Shown here: positions 61,282 to 64,000 of the stretch, piece after piece | Layout of the letters: each line of letters starts with the position of its first letter | How positions within the stretch are numbered: position 1 is the stretch's first letter | Translations under genes and position numbers: made by a program | Assembly: GCF_002236105.1 (NCBI RefSeq) | Contig: NZ_NIWU01000009.1 | Location: 62,001-126,000, forward strand | Length of the DNA stretch: 64,000 nt | Origin: Pseudomonas umsongensis | GTDB lineage: Bacteria > Pseudomonadota > Gammaproteobacteria > Pseudomonadales > Pseudomonadaceae | Reading direction: 5' to 3' | Notes under the pieces: model-generated | What the model was told of the DNA's origin: nothing | Seen by the model: only the letters and a program-made list of their open reading frames with translations | Databases searched by the model: none

Positions 61282-62202
61282 TTAGTACCTCCAAAAGACT
61301 GGTGTGAGCAGCACCAGCACCGTCAGAATCTCCAGCCTTCCCAAGAGCATGCCGACCGTCAGTAGCCATTTTGCCGCATCCGGCAAGGTCGAGAAGTTGC
61401 CTGCTGGACCAATGATCGTCCCCAGTCCAGGACCCACGTTGCACACTGCGGTGGCAGCACCGCTTAAGGCTGTCGTCCAATCAAGACCGATCAGCGCCAA
61501 TCCCAGGGCAATGCCACCGATGGTGATGGTGAAAAAGAATGAAAAGGTCAACAGCGAACGTGCGATGTCTTCGTCAATGGGATGGCCGTTGTATTTTTTT
61601 CGAATCACCGCACGAGGATGAATCAGTTGTTTCAGGCTGCCCATCAGCAAGGAGGAGGCAACCTGAAAGCGGAATATTTTAAGCCCTCCCGCCGTAGACC
61701 CGGAGCAGCCGCCCACGAAGGTCAAATAGAAAAACAGCAAGACAGAAAAGCTGCCCCACAAGGTGTAATCCCCGAGGGCTAAACCCGTGGTCGTGACCAC
61801 CGAGGTTACATTGACGGCCACGATACGAAACGCTTCCCACCAGCTGTAGTCGCTGTTAATGCACAACCACGTACCAAATAGCAGCCAGGTAATCACCAGA
61901 AATCCAATGAACCCTCGCACCTGATGGTCTTTTAATAATGCACTTTTGTTGCCCCGTAGCGTGGCGACATAAAAGGTAAAAGGCAGGCTGCCTACGATCA
62001 TGACGACCACGGATACCCAATGAATAGCCGGTTGAGGCCAGTGCGCCAGGGAGGCATCCGAGGTTGAGAAGCCACCCGTTGAAATAAATGACATCGCATG
62101 ATTGATCGCTTCGAAAGGTGTCATTCCCGCGACCCATAGCGCCAGTGCGGACACCCCGGTCAGCCCGAGGTAGAGCACCAGAATATATTTCGCCGCGACG
62201 GG
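61282..62202 (-). pseudogene. trkH: trkH, 5'-truncated potassium transporter
   Basis: The frame carries the last 60% of TrkH: INHAMSFISTGGFSTSDASL (filter), SVVTTTGLALGDYTLWGSFS, LFFYLTFVGGCSGSTAGGLK, and NVGPGLGTIIGPAGNFSTLP, then GRLEILTVLVLLTPVFWRY at the end. About 180 N-terminal residues and the first filter loop are missing. The frame ends in TAA (203-205 of the 62-kb block) directly upstream of P-V-A-A-K-Y, so the 5' part has been lost by rearrangement. It cannot encode a working K+ uptake channel on its own. Confidence 0.8.
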
Positions 62203-62304
62203 TTAGCGGTTTTAAAAGTCATCGATACCGATGACAATCTCATCATCGATCAACGCATCACCAGTAGCGCATCTACTGAGCTCATGCTCATCGCTTCAGA
62301 ATAA
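62197..62304 (+). pseudogene. Unidentified C-terminal gene fragment at the trkH junction
   Basis: On the plus strand a 35-codon frame (starting GAC GGG TTA) reads through LKVIDTDDNLIIDQRITSSA to STELMLIASE and a TAA at 62302-62304. It begins where the truncated trkH frame stops. It looks like the end of a lost coding sequence but matches no family I recognise. Confidence 0.25.
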
Positions 62305-62669
62305 GAGCGTATATAGGTCAGTTGGCCTTTTTGCCGACGACGCTCATTTCGACTGGGGTCTGAATAAAAACACGGAAACTTCTTCGGCCTCCAATCGCTT
62401 GAATAATGGGTGCAATTTCGCATCGGCGGCATGCGTTTGTTCCAGACAGAATCTTCAGACTGGTCAGAGAAAGTCACACCACGCTCGTCTCAAGCACCAA
62501 TTGTAAGAGGTTGTTTCGGAGGAGATTATTACATACAAGATTTCTTACTACATTCAGCCATCCCCCTCCAAATTCCAGTTTTCTGCCTAGACTTGCTCTT
62601 GTCCGCCGTGCACATGCTTTTCAAAGCATGGAACTGTACGAAAAAACGAAAACAAGAGGAATCCCCCCA
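62305..62669. other. Gap between the trkH junction and the TRAP operon
   Basis: 365 bp without a supported gene. A frame open from 62406 runs into the TRAP binding-protein gene but its residues before 62670 are not conserved-looking. The region should contain the TRAP operon promoter; I see AAGAGGA at 62653-62659 as its ribosome-binding site. Confidence 0.4.
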
Positions 62670-63665
62670 ATGTTCAAACCTATTTGGAAAGCAGTTGCCT
62701 GCGCCCTTGCCCTTGGCACCATGAGCATGGCCATGGCTGCAGATCCGGTAATTATAAAATTCTCCCACGTCGTTGCAGAGCAGACACCCAAGGGCCAAGG
62801 CGCCCTGTTATTCAAGAGGCTGGTGGAAGAACGCTTGCCCGGCAAGGTCAAGGTCGAGGTCTACCCGAACTCCTCGTTGTTTGGCGATGGCAAAGAGATG
62901 GAGGCCTTACTGCTCGGGGACGTACAGATGATTGCACCGTCGCTGGCCAAGTTCGAGCACTACACCAAGACCGTTCAACTGTTCGACCTGCCTTTCCTCT
63001 TTGATGACATCACGGCGGTTGACCGCTTCCAACTGAGCCCGCAGGGCCAGGGACTGCTCAAGTCCATGGAAGACAAAAACATCACTGGACTGGCCTATTG
63101 GCACAACGGGATGAAACAACTGTCCGCGAACAAAGCGCTACGAGTGCCGGGTGATGCCCGTGGCCTGAAGTTCCGGGTGCAGGCCTCCGCCGTGCTTGAA
63201 GAGCAGTTCAAAGTCATACGCGCCAATCCACGCAAGATGAGCTTCGCCGAGGTTTATCAGGGCTTGCAGACCGGTGTCGTCAATGGCGCGGAGAATCCTT
63301 ACTCGAACATCTACAGCCAGAAAATGCATGAGGTACAGAAGTACATCACCGAATCCAACCACGGTGTCCTGGACTACATGCTGATCACCAACACCAAGTT
63401 CTGGAACGGTTTGTCGCCGGAGCTTCGCAGCGAGCTGGACAAGATACTCGTCGAAGTCACCGCTCATGTGAACAAAGAGGCTGAGAAACTGAACCAGGAT
63501 GCCAAGCAGAACATCATCGCGGCCAAAACCACCGAAATCATCATCCTGACGCCTGAGCAACGCGAACAATGGCGTGTCGCGATGAAACCGGTGTGGAAAA
63601 AATTTGAAGGTGATATCGGCGCCGAGCTGATCACTGCCGCTGAAGCTGCCAACCAGGCCCAATGA
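62670..63665 (+). CDS. dctP: TRAP transporter substrate-binding protein DctP
   Basis: This 331-residue periplasmic protein has a signal peptide (PIWKAVACALALGTMSMAMA) and the DctP domain: VIIKFSHVVAEQTPKGQGAL, RLPGKVKVEVYPNSSLFGD, and VQASAVLEEQFKVIRANPRK containing the conserved arginine that binds the ligand carboxylate. The later stretch GVVNGAENPYSNIYSQKMHE is the family signature. TRAP binding proteins of this group deliver C4-dicarboxylates or related acids. AAGAGGA lies upstream of ATG 62670. The small-permease gene follows after 67 bp. Confidence 0.93.
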   Translation: MFKPIWKAVACALALGTMSMAMAADPVIIKFSHVVAEQTPKGQGALLFKRLVEERLPGKVKVEVYPNSSLFGDGKEMEALLLGDVQMIAPSLAKFEHYTKTVQLFDLPFLFDDITAVDRFQLSPQGQGLLKSMEDKNITGLAYWHNGMKQLSANKALRVPGDARGLKFRVQASAVLEEQFKVIRANPRKMSFAEVYQGLQTGVVNGAENPYSNIYSQKMHEVQKYITESNHGVLDYMLITNTKFWNGLSPELRSELDKILVEVTAHVNKEAEKLNQDAKQNIIAAKTTEIIILTPEQREQWRVAMKPVWKKFEGDIGAELITAAEAANQAQ

Positions 63666-63732
63666 TCGGTCGTCGGCAGGTGTTGCCGCCCTGACAGCAC
63701 CTGCCTGTCGTCTGCTACAGGAGATGCCATCC

Positions 63733-64000
63733 ATGAATGCTCTTCGGCGCATCTGGGAACACTTCGAGGAAGGCTTCATCGTCTTCCTTCTGGCGGCCAT
63801 GACGTTGGTAACATTCGTCTACGTTGTCCTCAACAACCTCTACACCCTGTTCTACCGCCTCGCCGAGAGCTGGGAAGGCGCCAGCGAATCGCTGTTTGCC
63901 ATCGGCGACGGCGTCATGGGTATGGCACAGGCCATGACCTGGAGCACCTCACTGACCAAGGCCCTGTTTGGCTGGCTGATTTTTTTCGGGTTGTCGTACG
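63733..64000 (+). CDS. dctQ: TRAP transporter small permease DctQ, partial
   Basis: The first 89 codons are present: MNALRRIWEHFEEGFIVFLL, AAMTLVTFVYVVLNNLY with the first helix, and TSLTKALFGWLIFFGLSY entering the second. This matches the four-helix DctQ subunit that couples DctP to the large permease DctM. The gene continues past the window edge. GGAG lies nine bases before the ATG. Confidence 0.88.
   Translation, partial: MNALRRIWEHFEEGFIVFLLAAMTLVTFVYVVLNNLYTLFYRLAESWEGASESLFAIGDGVMGMAQAMTWSTSLTKALFGWLIFFGLSY

Overview
The window looks like chromosome of a fluorescent-group Pseudomonas. This rests on the GC-rich coding style, the many Pseudomonas-type REP/BIME hairpins, the OprD-family porin, the pqqE end at the left edge, and the mix of catabolic operons each with its own regulator. 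Genes are densely packed except for a 2.3-kb repeat block (4961-7273), a low-GC patch (28.5-31 kb) and a decayed stretch (59.8-62.6 kb).

Layout. 1-204: end of pqqE. 222-4960: a LysR regulator facing a DUF485 protein, an ActP-type acetate/monocarboxylate symporter and an OprD porin. 4961-7273: tandem and inverted repeats. 7286-16289: acyl-CoA ligase, mmsA, mmsB, a 3-hydroxyisobutyryl-CoA hydrolase-like protein and an isobutyryl-type acyl-CoA dehydrogenase, then a chemoreceptor and a TetR regulator; this reads as an isobutyrate/valine-branch module with uptake and sensing genes. 16406-24762: a leftward operon with a DgcA-like N-demethylase flavoprotein, an M24 protein that keeps every DddP (DMSP lyase) active-site residue I can recall, a polar amino-acid-type ABC transporter and an Ldh_2 (Pyr2C reductase-like) enzyme, controlled by a divergent TetR gene with a clear inverted-repeat operator.

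25008-28475: CPA1 antiporter, LysR regulator and a divergent quinone-oxidoreductase-like enzyme. 28529-30877: low-GC glycosyltransferase and 2OG-Fe(II) oxygenase genes bracketed by a dispersed repeat. 31083-37247: a two-component system divergent from a periplasmic PepSY protein, a DUF2271 protein with a flavinylation-like motif, a PepSY/flavodoxin/ferredoxin-reductase fusion and ApbE; this looks like a trans-membrane flavin electron-transfer system. 37317-38848: VIT-family metal transporter and an unknown membrane protein. 38945-44563: IclR regulator, shikimate-dehydrogenase-like enzyme, two KstD-like flavoproteins and a NIPSNAP protein, with a PcaU/PobR-style triple-repeat operator; probably oxidation or aromatisation of a carbocyclic acid.

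44598-51250: FixJ/LuxR-type response regulator and PAS histidine kinase facing a DmdB-like CoA ligase and a DmdC-like acyl-CoA dehydrogenase. 51428-52304: small secreted Arg-rich protein and a VOC protein. 52640-58571: AtsK-like dioxygenase, sulfonate/sulfate-ester ABC transporter and an LLM flavin monooxygenase, a sulfur-scavenging operon. 58959-62304: lytic transglycosylase followed by broken genes (frameshifted ltrA, serine hydrolase remnant, 5'-truncated trkH). 62670-64000: start of a TRAP transporter operon cut by the window edge.

All calls come from reading translations and motifs by eye; no database search was possible.
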